Part shown: in pieces, positions 1 through 7,521 of the stretch | Layout of the letters: each line of letters opens with the position of its first letter | Position numbering within the stretch: the stretch's first letter is position 1 | Source of the DNA: Planctomycetota bacterium | GTDB taxonomy: Bacteria; Planctomycetota; Phycisphaerae; Sedimentisphaerales; Anaerobacaceae | Reading direction: 5' to 3' | DNA: 10,151 nt | NCBI GenBank assembly: GCA_023139715.1 | Contig: JAGLNB010000011.1 | Coordinates: 1-10,151 of the forward strand | Notes under the pieces: model-generated | What the model was told of the DNA's origin: nothing | Seen by the model: only the letters and a program-made list of their open reading frames with translations | Databases searched by the model: none | Made by a program: the position numbers and the translations under genes

Positions 1-9
1 GGTTTTTGG

Positions 10-2967
10 TCAGTGTTGTATCTTTAATTCCAAAAGGTTTTTTTCAATAGCTTGTAATTGTTCTGTTAGTTGGGCTAATTTTTCTTTTGATGCAGCGACA
101 ACTTCTGGTTTTGCTTTGGTAACGAAATTTTCATTTTGCAATTTTGCAGTTATGGCCTGTTTTGCTTTTTGGATTTCTGTTTTTTGTTTTTCGAGCCGGG
201 CTTTTTCAGCTTTTACATCTACTGCATCGTGCAGATAGATTTGCATTTGCTCGATAATTACAGCTGCTGCGTTTTTTGGTTTTTCGATATTTTCTCCAGC
301 TGTGAATTTTTCAAGACAAGCTAATTGGCAGACGAGTTCGCAATTTTCATTTAACAGAGCCGCAATATTTTTTGCTGCATTTACGGATACCGTTAGTTTT
401 TCTCTCGGCTGTTTTTTATATTGATTTCTAATATCGCGAACAGCTCGAATTACGTTTTGGATTGTTTCGATTTGCTCCTGCACTTTTTTGTTTTGCAGGG
501 AATCGATTTGTTTTGGCCATTCGGCAATTGCCAATGCCTCAGATTTTTCTGTTTTTGCAATTTCGCCGAGAGTCCTAACTGGTGCAACTTCATTTAACGC
601 CTGGAATATGCCTTCAGTAATAAACGGCACAAACGGATGCAGTAGTCGCAGCGTTTGGTCGAGCGTGAAAGCAAGCACGTTTTGAGTTGTCGGTTTTTGG
701 TCGGGATTTTGCATATTTGGCTTTGACCATTCGAGATACCAATCGCACAAATCGTTCCAGAAGAATTTATAAAGCAAATTCAATGATTCGCTGAACCTGA
801 ATTCGTCGAGCGATTTTGTAACTTCCGCAACTGTTTCCGTCAGCCGAGCGAGAATCCATTTATCTGTGATGGTCATTTTATCTTTGTCGAATTTTTCTGG
901 AGCAACACCGTCAAGATTCATCATCGCAAATCGCGAAGCGTTCCAGAGCTTATTGCAGAAATTCCTGCCAAGGTCTAATTTTGGTGAGGTGTTTACTTCT
1001 CTTCCGTCCGGCAGTTTTATCGTTTCGACCGGCATACGAATATCCTGTGTGTCAGTTGTCATACTGGCCAGCGTAAACCGCATTGCGTCAGCTCCGTGAC
1101 TGTCGATAGCTACCAGCGGGTCGATTCCGTTGCCCAAACTCTTTGACATTTTTCTGCCCTGACCGTCCTGAATCATAGCGTGAATATAGACATCGCTAAA
1201 CGGAATATCTCCTGCGCAGTACTGGCCGAGCATAACCATTCGTGAGACCCACAGCGTAATAATTTCTCTTGCCGTGCAGAGCACATCTCCCGGATAAAAG
1301 GTTTTCATTTCAGCCGTATCATCCGGCCAGCCGAGTGTGCTGAATGGCCAAAGAGCCGAACTAAACCACGTATCCAAAACATCTTCATCTCTTACGATTT
1401 CTTTGCTGCCGCAATGTTGACAATTTGTCGGGTCCTCAAGGCCGCTACTGACCTTTTCGCATTTTTGACAATACCAAATCGGGATTTGGTGTCCCCACCA
1501 GAGCTGCCGACTAATCGGCCAGTCGCGAAGATTTTCCAGCCACGTTTGATAAGTTTTGCCATAACGCTCTGGAATAAATCGCAATTGATTTTCAAGCAGC
1601 GGTTTTAATGCAAGGCCGGCCAAAGAATTTTTCGGAACGCCTGCCCCGAGCGAAGTCGAGGGGTTAGTTCCTTCAATGAAGCCGGAGCCGAATTTTTCTT
1701 TCAAGTTTTCAATTGGTTTTTTTACTGCTACGTACCATTGGTCAGATAGATACGGCTCGATTGGAACGTGGCTTCTGTAGCTGTGGCCGACTTCGTGGAC
1801 ATATTCGCGAACATCTTCAAGTAGTTTTTCTAGCCGAAACCATTCGACAATTGCCTGACGAGCTTCAAACCTGTCCATCCCGATAAGATTTTCAACATCT
1901 GGATTTTTAATCTGCTCCCAATCAGTCCAATCGTATTTATCACTTATTGAGCCATCCGGAGCCATTATATTTATTACCGGCAAGTCGTGCCGTTGGCCGA
2001 TTGCATAATCATCGAGGTCGTGAGCCGGAGTTACTTTCAAAAAGCCGGTTGAAAATTTCGCTTTTTCGTCCTGCGGTGAGGACATTCGGCTGAGCTCAGT
2101 CGAAGCCCCAGTCGAATCCGCATCACTGTTAGCATCGGGCAAAACCACGTGTTCGTCAGCTATTATCGGGATTATTCTGCTGACGATTGGCAGGCGAACT
2201 TTTTTGCCAACCAATAATTTAGCTCTGGGGTCTTTTGGATTCATTGCAATAGCTGTATCGCCGAGCATAGTTTCCGGCCGCGTTGTGGCAACGGTAATCG
2301 TTTCGATTTTTTCGCCATCTATTTCCATCGGTTCAACAAGCGGATATTTCATATAATAAAAATGGCCATTTACCGTTTCGTGCTCGACTTCATCGTCAGC
2401 CAAGACCGTCTGCGTAGCTGGATCCCAGTTGACCAGTCGTTTGCCGCGATAGATTAAGCCGTCTTCAAATAATTTGAAAAATGTGCTGCGAACCGCCTTT
2501 GCACAAACATCGTCCATAGTAAAGCGGGTTCTTGCCCAATCGCACGAGCAGCCCATCGCTTTTAATTGTTCGAGGATTTTTACTTCGTATTCGTCTTTCC
2601 AGCTTTGAACACGGGCGACGAAATCTTCACGTTCAAATTCGGTTCTTTTTTTGCCTTCTTCGGCGAGGATTCTTTTTTCAACCACCGTTTGTGTTGCGAT
2701 TCCTGCGTGGTCGGTTCCCGGCATCCAGAGCGTATTGAATTTTTGCATTCTGCGAAACCGAATCAGGATGTCCTGCAAAGTGTTATTTAGTGCGTGCCCG
2801 AGATGCAGAGGAGCCGTTACATTTGGCGGCGGTATGGCAATCATAAAACTTTTTTCACAATCTGAATCTGGCTCAGCGTGAAAATATGGTTTCGACAGCC
2901 ATATCTTTTTTGCCTGCTCTTCTATTATTTTTGATTCGTAAACTTTTGAAAGCTCTTTACTGCTCAT
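10..2967 (-). CDS. valS: Valine--tRNA ligase (ValRS)
   Basis: Cytoplasmic class I aminoacyl-tRNA synthetase that attaches valine to tRNA(Val) and hydrolyses mischarged Thr-tRNA(Val). The protein is 985 residues, slightly longer than the roughly 950 usual in bacteria. Seen directly: the HIGH-type motif HLGH at 55-58 after PPPNVTAPL; the editing (CP1) domain with TTRPETMLGD at 228-237 and TPAHD at 313-317; DWPISRQLWWGHQIP at 482-496; a zinc-ribbon-like cluster C500/C503/C516/C519; KMSKS at 606-610; a tRNA-binding anticodon domain; and a charged C-terminal coiled coil over about the last 70 residues, typical of ValRS. The ATG (2965-2967) lies 18 bp after the rho stop with no strong ribosome binding site, so rho-valS cotranscription is likely. 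The stop is TGA. Odd: two stretches absent from standard ValRS, at about residues 274-306 and 425-450, both overlapping palindromic DNA (listed separately). The reading frame is intact and all catalytic motifs are present, so the enzyme is probably active. Confidence 0.97.
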   Translation of the reverse strand: MSSKELSKVYESKIIEEQAKKIWLSKPYFHAEPDSDCEKSFMIAIPPPNVTAPLHLGHALNNTLQDILIRFRRMQKFNTLWMPGTDHAGIATQTVVEKRILAEEGKKRTEFEREDFVARVQSWKDEYEVKILEQLKAMGCSCDWARTRFTMDDVCAKAVRSTFFKLFEDGLIYRGKRLVNWDPATQTVLADDEVEHETVNGHFYYMKYPLVEPMEIDGEKIETITVATTRPETMLGDTAIAMNPKDPRAKLLVGKKVRLPIVSRIIPIIADEHVVLPDANSDADSTGASTELSRMSSPQDEKAKFSTGFLKVTPAHDLDDYAIGQRHDLPVINIMAPDGSISDKYDWTDWEQIKNPDVENLIGMDRFEARQAIVEWFRLEKLLEDVREYVHEVGHSYRSHVPIEPYLSDQWYVAVKKPIENLKEKFGSGFIEGTNPSTSLGAGVPKNSLAGLALKPLLENQLRFIPERYGKTYQTWLENLRDWPISRQLWWGHQIPIWYCQKCEKVSSGLEDPTNCQHCGSKEIVRDEDVLDTWFSSALWPFSTLGWPDDTAEMKTFYPGDVLCTAREIITLWVSRMVMLGQYCAGDIPFSDVYIHAMIQDGQGRKMSKSLGNGIDPLVAIDSHGADAMRFTLASMTTDTQDIRMPVETIKLPDGREVNTSPKLDLGRNFCNKLWNASRFAMMNLDGVAPEKFDKDKMTITDKWILARLTETVAEVTKSLDEFRFSESLNLLYKFFWNDLCDWYLEWSKPNMQNPDQKPTTQNVLAFTLDQTLRLLHPFVPFITEGIFQALNEVAPVRTLGEIAKTEKSEALAIAEWPKQIDSLQNKKVQEQIETIQNVIRAVRDIRNQYKKQPREKLTVSVNAAKNIAALLNENCELVCQLACLEKFTAGENIEKPKNAAAVIIEQMQIYLHDAVDVKAEKARLEKQKTEIQKAKQAITAKLQNENFVTKAKPEVVAASKEKLAQLTEQLQAIEKNLLELKIQH
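1634..1671. repeat. Palindromic repeat inside valS linker
   Basis: Seen: an imperfect palindrome inside the coding sequence, with outer arms GGAAC (1634-1638) and GTTCC (1667-1671) and inner arms CCCC (1644-1647) and GGGG (1660-1663) around GAGCGAAGTCGA. It encodes the low-complexity peptide NPSTSLGAG (residues 435-443), between the LSDQWYV motif and the LRFIPERY motif. The 16 bases 1646-1661 match the reverse complement of intergenic 9972-9987 at 15 of 16 positions. Inferred: a dispersed palindromic element captured in frame. Confidence 0.6.
2068..2116. repeat. Compound palindromic repeat inside valS editing domain
   Basis: Seen: a hairpin GTCCT-gcggtg-AGGAC at 2068-2083, immediately followed by the palindrome TTCGGCTGAGCTCAGTCGAA at 2085-2104 (ten pairs, one of them G.T). 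A direct repeat of CAGTCGAA follows (2097-2104 and 2109-2116, 12-bp period). The region encodes about residues 284-300 (including GASTELSRM), inside an extra segment between ADEH (270-273) and TGFLKVTPAHD (307-317). Read on the minus strand, CTTCGACTGAGCTCAG aligns with the other two repeat copies in the window. Inferred: an in-frame insertion of a dispersed repeat. Confidence 0.6.
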
Positions 2968-2985
2968 AACCGGTTTTTGCTTTTA

Positions 2986-4482
2986 TTAGTCGATATTCAT
3001 TGTCATTAAAAATTCTGGATTTGTTCTGCATTTAGCAAGTCGGCTCTTGAGCAGTTCTATCGACTCGACCGGACTTAATTCGCTTAGAACTTTTCTTAAG
3101 CGGTAAACGAGTTTGAGCTCTCTTTCGTCGAGCAGCAGTTCCTCTCTTCTTGTTCCGCTTCGACTAATATCGATGGCTGGATATGTTCTTCTTTCAACAA
3201 GCCGTCTGTCGAGATGCAGTTCCATATTTCCAGTTGCCTTGAACTCTTCGAAAATAACTTCGTCCATTTTCGAGCCGGTATCTATAAGGGCTGTTGCGAA
3301 AATTGTCAGTGAGCCGCCGAATTCAACGTTTCTTGCAGCTCCGAAGAATTTTTTAGGCATTTGCATAGCACCTGCATCGACACCTCCGGTCAGGATTTTT
3401 CCTGAATGCGGCATTTCTGTATTATACGCACGAGCAAGCCGTGTTATTGAATCCAAAAGAATTACGACATTTTCACCGTACTCAACGAGCCGTTTTGCTT
3501 TTTCGATTACGACCTCTGCCACCTGGCAATGACGTGATGCCGGCTCATCAAAGGTTGAACTTATTACCTCAACGTCTTCAGCTGTTTTTCGCTGCATTTC
3601 CGTAACTTCTTCCGGCCGCTCGTCAATCAGCAGAACAATCAGTTTTACTTTCGGATAGTTAGTACTGATTGCATTTGCCAGTTTTTGCAGCAGAACGGTT
3701 TTACCTGTCCGCGGAGGAGCAACTATGAGGCCTCGCTGACCCATTCCAACCGGCGTTACAATATCGATTATTCTTGTGCTCAATTCCTGCGGAGTAGTTT
3801 CGAGCATAATCCGCTCTTCGGGATGCAGGGGGGTTAGATCGCTGAACACAGTTTTTTCCGCAAGATTGTCGGGGTCTTCAAAGTTGATGGCCTCAACGCG
3901 CAGCAGTGCGAAATATTTTTCCGAATCTTTCGGCGGCCGAATCTGGCCTGAAACAACATTTCCGGTTCGCAGCCCGAATCTTCTTATCTGGGAAGGCGAA
4001 ACATATATATCATCGGGACTTGAGAGATAATTATAGCTTGGATTTCTCAGGAAGCCGTATCCGTCCGGCAGAACTTCCAATACCCCTTCGCCGTACATTA
4101 AACCGTTTTGGCGGATACGTTCTTTCAGGATTCTAAATACCAGGTTCTGTTTTTTCAGTGCTGTATATTCTTTGATGTTTTCTTTTTTTGCTATATCGTG
4201 CAGTTCAGTAACGCTGAGTTTCTGTAAATCGGTCAGGTACAAATTACCTTTTTTGACACGCTCATATTTAGCGTGCGTGGATTCTTCTTCGGTTTTTTTC
4301 TTTTTTGGAAAATTGTTTTTTGCTTTATCGCCGCTGTTGTTTTTAATTGCAGTTGCAGTTTTGGTGTCACCATTTTCTTCTACCGCTGGTTTTATCGCTT
4401 CCTCTTCAACAGCTGTTTTTTTTACGGTTCTTTGTCTTTTTACCGGTTTGGCTTTTTCGGTTTTGGCATCGGCCTTAGCCAT
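2986..4482 (-). CDS. rho: Transcription termination factor Rho
   Basis: Hexameric RNA-dependent ATPase/helicase that ends untranslated transcripts. The protein is 498 residues, against roughly 420 in compact Rho proteins. Seen: an N-terminal extension of about 75 residues rich in Lys, Glu, Thr and Ala; a Rho_N helical segment (LTDLQKLSVTELHDIAKKENI, split as 83-103); the cold-shock-like primary RNA-binding fold with the RNP1-like DGYGFLRNPS at 140-149; Walker A APPRTGKT at 255-262; Walker B-type ILLDSITRLARAYN at 341-354; the R-loop TGGVDAGAMQMPKKFF at 365-380; and GAARNVEFGGSLTI at 381-394, holding the presumed arginine finger R384. The ATG start is well set: AAGGAG at 4488-4493 lies 5 nt upstream. 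The stop TAA is 18 bp before valS. Gram-negative Rho is usually autoregulated through its leader; the long leader here (about 118 nt from the predicted start site) would allow that, but no specific site is visible. Identification is secure; the role of the extension (probably extra RNA binding) is inferred. Confidence 0.97.
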   Translation of the reverse strand: MAKADAKTEKAKPVKRQRTVKKTAVEEEAIKPAVEENGDTKTATAIKNNSGDKAKNNFPKKKKTEEESTHAKYERVKKGNLYLTDLQKLSVTELHDIAKKENIKEYTALKKQNLVFRILKERIRQNGLMYGEGVLEVLPDGYGFLRNPSYNYLSSPDDIYVSPSQIRRFGLRTGNVVSGQIRPPKDSEKYFALLRVEAINFEDPDNLAEKTVFSDLTPLHPEERIMLETTPQELSTRIIDIVTPVGMGQRGLIVAPPRTGKTVLLQKLANAISTNYPKVKLIVLLIDERPEEVTEMQRKTAEDVEVISSTFDEPASRHCQVAEVVIEKAKRLVEYGENVVILLDSITRLARAYNTEMPHSGKILTGGVDAGAMQMPKKFFGAARNVEFGGSLTIFATALIDTGSKMDEVIFEEFKATGNMELHLDRRLVERRTYPAIDISRSGTRREELLLDERELKLVYRLRKVLSELSPVESIELLKSRLAKCRTNPEFLMTMNID

Positions 4483-4607
4483 AATAACTCCTTTTTCTTT
4501 GTTAACTTAAAATGTTATGTAATTTCTGATTTAAAGACATTCCTTTGGGAGTTCCTCAGGATTTGATTTTCGAATAATTGGGACAAGATTGCAGAAATAG
4601 AATTAAA

Positions 4608-4636
4608 ATAATATATCAAAATATAGACATCGGCAA
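4608..4636 (-). promoter_or_regulatory. Candidate sigma70 promoter for rho
   Basis: Read on the minus strand: a -35 box TTGCCG (4636-4631), a 17-bp spacer, and a -10 box TATTAT (4613-4608) with one mismatch to TATAAT. The surrounding DNA is AT-rich. Transcription would start near 4600 and give a leader of about 118 nt before the rho ATG. No terminator hairpin is visible between the coaE stop and this site, so readthrough from coaE is also possible. A 12-codon ORF (ATG 4540-4538, TAA ending 4502) lies in the leader, but its AAGGA sits directly against the ATG, so translation is doubtful. Confidence 0.5.
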
Positions 4637-4669
4637 ACGAGGGAGGCAGCTACTTTACAAAAACCCCAC

Positions 4670-5293
4670 TCAGCTATTATTAATAATACGAGAGAAAATA
4701 TCAGTGATTTGTCTGGCCAGTGCTGGTAAGCCAGCGTTATTATCAACAGTATTATCGGCTATAGCGACTTTGTTGTCCAGAGAAATTTGAAATTTTTCTC
4801 TTATTTTAACCTGCTTTTCGTCCAAATTTCGGCTTGTTTTGATTCTGTTTAACCTTAATGATTTTTTGCAATCGACAAAAACGAGTTTATCACAGCGTTT
4901 ATGCCAGCCAATTTCTATCAATAGCGGTACATCGAGCACGATTGCCCTGGTTTTTGGTTGTTGCTGATACTTTTCTATGAGTAGCTCGATTTTGGCCAGC
5001 ACTGGCGGATGGATTATACTATTTAGTTTGTCGAGTTTTTCCTTGCTGCCAAAGGCGGCCTCGGCTAATTTTATTCGCTCGATTTGGCCGGAACTATCGA
5101 GAATTTCTTTTCCGAAGATTTCAGCTACTTTTTCTTTTATATTTTTTTCATCGAGGATTTTGTGTGCGATTTTGTCAGCATCAATGACTTTGCAGCCAAG
5201 TTTAGCGAATTCATTTGTTACGGAGCTTTTGCCTGAGCCGATTCCGCCGAGGATTCCAATTACAGGTTTTTTTACTGATTTGCCCACAGGCAA
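4670..5293 (-). CDS. coaE: Dephospho-CoA kinase
   Basis: Phosphorylates the 3'-hydroxyl of the ribose of dephospho-CoA with ATP, the last step of coenzyme A synthesis, in the cytoplasm. The protein is 207 residues, normal for the family. Seen: P-loop GGIGSGKS at 16-23; the DAD motif in VIDADKIAHKIL at 37-48, the family's catalytic Asp region; IIHPPVL and VLDVPLLIE, matching the conserved substrate-binding HP and PLL(F/I)E blocks; and the C-terminal AD-TVDNNAG block equivalent to the usual AD-VIDNNG. The start is unsettled: TTG at 5293-5291 or GTG at 5287-5285 both fit, and no ATG exists upstream before an in-frame TGA at 5323-5321. No Shine-Dalgarno sequence is visible. The start codons lie inside one arm of an inverted repeat, and a promoter-like TTGACC (5324-5319)/17 bp/TAACAT (5301-5296) would give an almost leaderless mRNA. 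The gene follows the glycosyltransferase stop by 65 bp. Confidence 0.93.
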   Translation of the reverse strand: MPVGKSVKKPVIGILGGIGSGKSSVTNEFAKLGCKVIDADKIAHKILDEKNIKEKVAEIFGKEILDSSGQIERIKLAEAAFGSKEKLDKLNSIIHPPVLAKIELLIEKYQQQPKTRAIVLDVPLLIEIGWHKRCDKLVFVDCKKSLRLNRIKTSRNLDEKQVKIREKFQISLDNKVAIADNTVDNNAGLPALARQITDIFSRIINNS

Positions 5294-5353
5294 AAATGTT
5301 AACTGCTGCCCGGCAACAGGTCAAGCACAATTGCAGGGCAGGTTTTTGCCTGT
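5286..5353. repeat. Nested inverted repeat over the coaE start
   Basis: Outer arms ACAGGCAAAAA (5286-5296) and TTTTTGCCTGT (5343-5353) are perfect 11-bp complements. Inner arms CTGCCC (5306-5311) and GGGCAG (5336-5341) nest inside them. In the minus-strand transcript the 3' outer arm contains the TTG and the first base of the GTG start candidates of coaE. Folding could therefore hide the start site. Alternatively the structure could act as a weak attenuator between the glycosyltransferase and coaE. Function is inferred. Confidence 0.45.
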
Positions 5354-5358
5354 TTTTT

Positions 5359-7182
5359 TTAGCCGAGTACTTTGGCGTGCTGCTTTTTGAAAATCCGATT
5401 TAAGCTCTTGGATAAATAATTATCCATAACCACATCCCAGCTCATATTTTTAGCCATTGCGTAACCGGTTTTAATTGCGTTTTCCGGCTCAGCTTCATTT
5501 TTTGCCAGCAGGCGAATTATATCTTCAGCAACTTTTTTGTTAACCCTGCTCTCGACGGTTGCACAAAGCGAAGCGTCGAGCAGAAGTAAATCGTTAAGGT
5601 CGGCATAGTCGCTCGTTTTAAGGTCAGTGTAGTCGGCAATTATGACATTTCCAGCCGTCTGAGATTCACCGTTTAATCTCGGCAGAGGCAGGTCGTCCTC
5701 ATTTAATCTGACAATGGTGTCTTCGGCAAAGCCGGCACAACCGCAGATACTGCTTACAACGCATATGCTTCCAAAGGTCAGCGATTCAAGATGAGCAATT
5801 CCAAACGGCTCATAAATACTAAGACCGAATTCCACATCGCTGCCTTTGCGTATGTCCATAAATTCCATATGTTCGGGCATTTTTTTTCCGCAGCTTTTAC
5901 GGCTGAAACCAAACTGATTCATAAAGATGAATTTTATATTTCTGCTTCTCGTATTGAATTCCTGGATTTGGGAATAGAAATTTGCCTCTCCTCCTGAAAG
6001 GTCGGGCATTCCTTCCCTGTGAGCCAGCGGCCATTTGTAGGATGATTCCATATTGTAAATATCATGGCTGCGTCGCTGGGCAACTTCGGTGGAGAGCAGG
6101 AACATAACTGCGGTTTTTCCCTGCTTTCTAAATTCTTCTTCAAGCTCATAGAGTATATGCAAATCCCGCCACAAGCCCTTACTTCTAACCAGCCGTGTTA
6201 CATGAGTTAATATTACATCCGGCTTAAAGCCAAGCAGATTCTCACAGTACTGCTGCAGTCGTCCCTTTGATTCGAGCCGTTCATTTGTATCGATTTCGTA
6301 GGCAGGTATGCCGTTATAAACAACCTGAATATCAGCTGTTTCAAATTCGGGAGCGAGAAATTGCATTTCATCAGCTGCGTAATCGCCGACTGCACAAATC
6401 GTATCACAGTATTTCGATGTTTTAATCAGGGCGTGTTTGAAATAATCGTCCTGACTGCCGAGCACTTCATCGATATAGAGTTTGTTGTTACGTGCATATT
6501 TCAGAACGTTATAGAACATCGTATCCTGGCCGGGATGTTCTTCAACTATTCTGCGAATAGTGGCTACTTCATGAGCGTAGAAAATGGTTTTGAAATCGTA
6601 TTCCTTGTCGAGAATTGCAGCCAGCACTGTCGGCATACCCATAAATTCATGAGCTACAACTGCGGTTAAATCGCCGGTTGCACCTATCGCTTTTAGAGCT
6701 GCTATTGCCACCGGAGCCAGCCGTACATATTGTTCGAACTCCCACGAATCTTCATACAAATCGCTTCGCAGTCCAAATCTTTTGAACATTTTTTCTTTGA
6801 AATCATCGACAACCGATTTTTTGATATGTTTTACATCTACGAGCAGGACTTCCGGAGAACTTTTTACGCCGGTTTTTTTATCGACAAAGGTTTCTCTTCC
6901 GTAAACTATTCCGGCGTTGTAGTCATGTTCTATTTCCTGAAAATCCATAGCATAGATTGTGTTTACGAATCCGCCCATAGATGAGTAGAGTACCTGGCCG
7001 TCTTCGCCGAGCTGATATGACATTGGCCCTTGCGTATCGAAAAGCGGGCCTACGAGTATGGAGCGCTGCACGTCATTGAGATATGATTTGCTGGTAAAAA
7101 ATCCCTGTAGTACAGCTCCAATGCCGCCGATTTTTCCTGTTGCTTCGTGTGTTACGTGTACAAGTGTTGTTTTATCAGGCAT
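5359..7182 (-). CDS. Glycogen-synthase-like GT-B glycosyltransferase
   Basis: Probably transfers glucose from a nucleotide sugar to a growing alpha-glucan; donor and product cannot be read from the sequence. I choose the ATG at 7182-7180 (607 residues) because GGAGGAAG (7184-7191) lies just upstream; a TTG nine codons earlier has no such signal. Seen, numbered from the ATG: an N-terminal glycogen/starch-synthase-type K-x-G-G loop in HEATGKIGGIGAVL (K17, G19, G20); YAHEVATIRR near 202-211; VGDYAADEM near 265-273; VVYNGIP near 288-293; THVTRLVRSKGLW near 326-337, with the Arg/Lys pair (R330, K335) that binds donor phosphate in GT-B enzymes; and E-x7-E in YEPFGIAHLE (E458, E466), the retaining GT-B signature. 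No signal peptide or membrane segment. The spacing between blocks resembles GT3/GT5 glycogen synthases but the sequence is divergent, with a Cys pair (SSICGCAGF) just after the E-x7-E helix. First gene of the minus-strand block leading to coaE, rho and valS. Confidence 0.75.
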   Translation of the reverse strand: MPDKTTLVHVTHEATGKIGGIGAVLQGFFTSKSYLNDVQRSILVGPLFDTQGPMSYQLGEDGQVLYSSMGGFVNTIYAMDFQEIEHDYNAGIVYGRETFVDKKTGVKSSPEVLLVDVKHIKKSVVDDFKEKMFKRFGLRSDLYEDSWEFEQYVRLAPVAIAALKAIGATGDLTAVVAHEFMGMPTVLAAILDKEYDFKTIFYAHEVATIRRIVEEHPGQDTMFYNVLKYARNNKLYIDEVLGSQDDYFKHALIKTSKYCDTICAVGDYAADEMQFLAPEFETADIQVVYNGIPAYEIDTNERLESKGRLQQYCENLLGFKPDVILTHVTRLVRSKGLWRDLHILYELEEEFRKQGKTAVMFLLSTEVAQRRSHDIYNMESSYKWPLAHREGMPDLSGGEANFYSQIQEFNTRSRNIKFIFMNQFGFSRKSCGKKMPEHMEFMDIRKGSDVEFGLSIYEPFGIAHLESLTFGSICVVSSICGCAGFAEDTIVRLNEDDLPLPRLNGESQTAGNVIIADYTDLKTSDYADLNDLLLLDASLCATVESRVNKKVAEDIIRLLAKNEAEPENAIKTGYAMAKNMSWDVVMDNYLSKSLNRIFKKQHAKVLG

Positions 7183-7521
7183 ACTTCCTCCGTTGTGATA
7201 TGTTGCCAAATCAGGTTGTCGTTTTAGTTATCTTCATAGAATATTTTGCTCCAGCCGCACCAGCTTTGTTTTGGTTGTTTTCGGCAATCCGAAATTGCCG
7301 AGCGCAGCTGGCACGCATTTTCTATTAAAACGGCAAAAAAGGGCTGTCAATGCAGAAAAATCCGGCCAAATTTGCCAAAAAACTGTAAAAAATCACATCT
7401 TTTGGGCGTTTTTTGTGTGTCTTTGGCAAAAACAGCTGATTTTTATGTTTTGAATTCTTTTATTGTGCGGAGTTGTTATAATGAAAGTGTATTTTTTCGG
7501 ACGATTTTGAAGGGGCTATTG
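7183..7521. other. Divergent intergenic region, no gene
   Basis: This region separates the start codons of the minus-strand glycosyltransferase and the plus-strand prepilin. Seen: an 8-bp hairpin TCGGCAAT-ccgaa-ATTGCCGA (7281-7301), with possible outer arms CCAGCT (7260-7265) and AGCTGG (7306-7311); a 9-bp inverted pair TTTGCCAAA (7371-7379) and TTTGGCAAA (7422-7430); and an extended -10 promoter on the plus strand. I could not find a convincing -35/-10 pair for the glycosyltransferase. The open frame running into the prepilin from 7246 has no start signal and no recognisable protein, so I treat it as noncoding. Confidence 0.6.
7474..7482 (+). promoter_or_regulatory. Extended -10 promoter for the prepilin gene
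   Basis: TG-T-TATAAT (7474-7482) is a perfect -10 hexamer with the extended TGn motif. The best -35 candidate, TTGAAT (7450-7455), is 21 bp away, too far, so recognition would rest on the extended -10. Transcription would begin near 7489. The ribosome binding site GAAGGGG (7509-7515) stands 6 nt before the ATG at 7522. Confidence 0.6.

Noticed and set aside
1..9. Something beyond valS at the left edge
   Set aside because: Only 9 bases remain after the valS stop; nothing can be supported.
3113..3532. Plus-strand 139-codon frame opposite rho
   Set aside because: Antisense shadow of conserved rho coding sequence; Ser-rich low-complexity product.
7281..7301. Hairpin TCGGCAAT/ATTGCCGA as a terminator
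   Set aside because: No T-tract follows on either strand and it lies between divergent promoters, so it is at most a protein or leader structure.
7246..7521. Open frame extending the prepilin 92 codons upstream
   Set aside because: No ribosome binding site or recognisable protein; it crosses the promoter-like TATAAT, and the ATG at 7522 has a good ribosome binding site and gives a proper prepilin leader.
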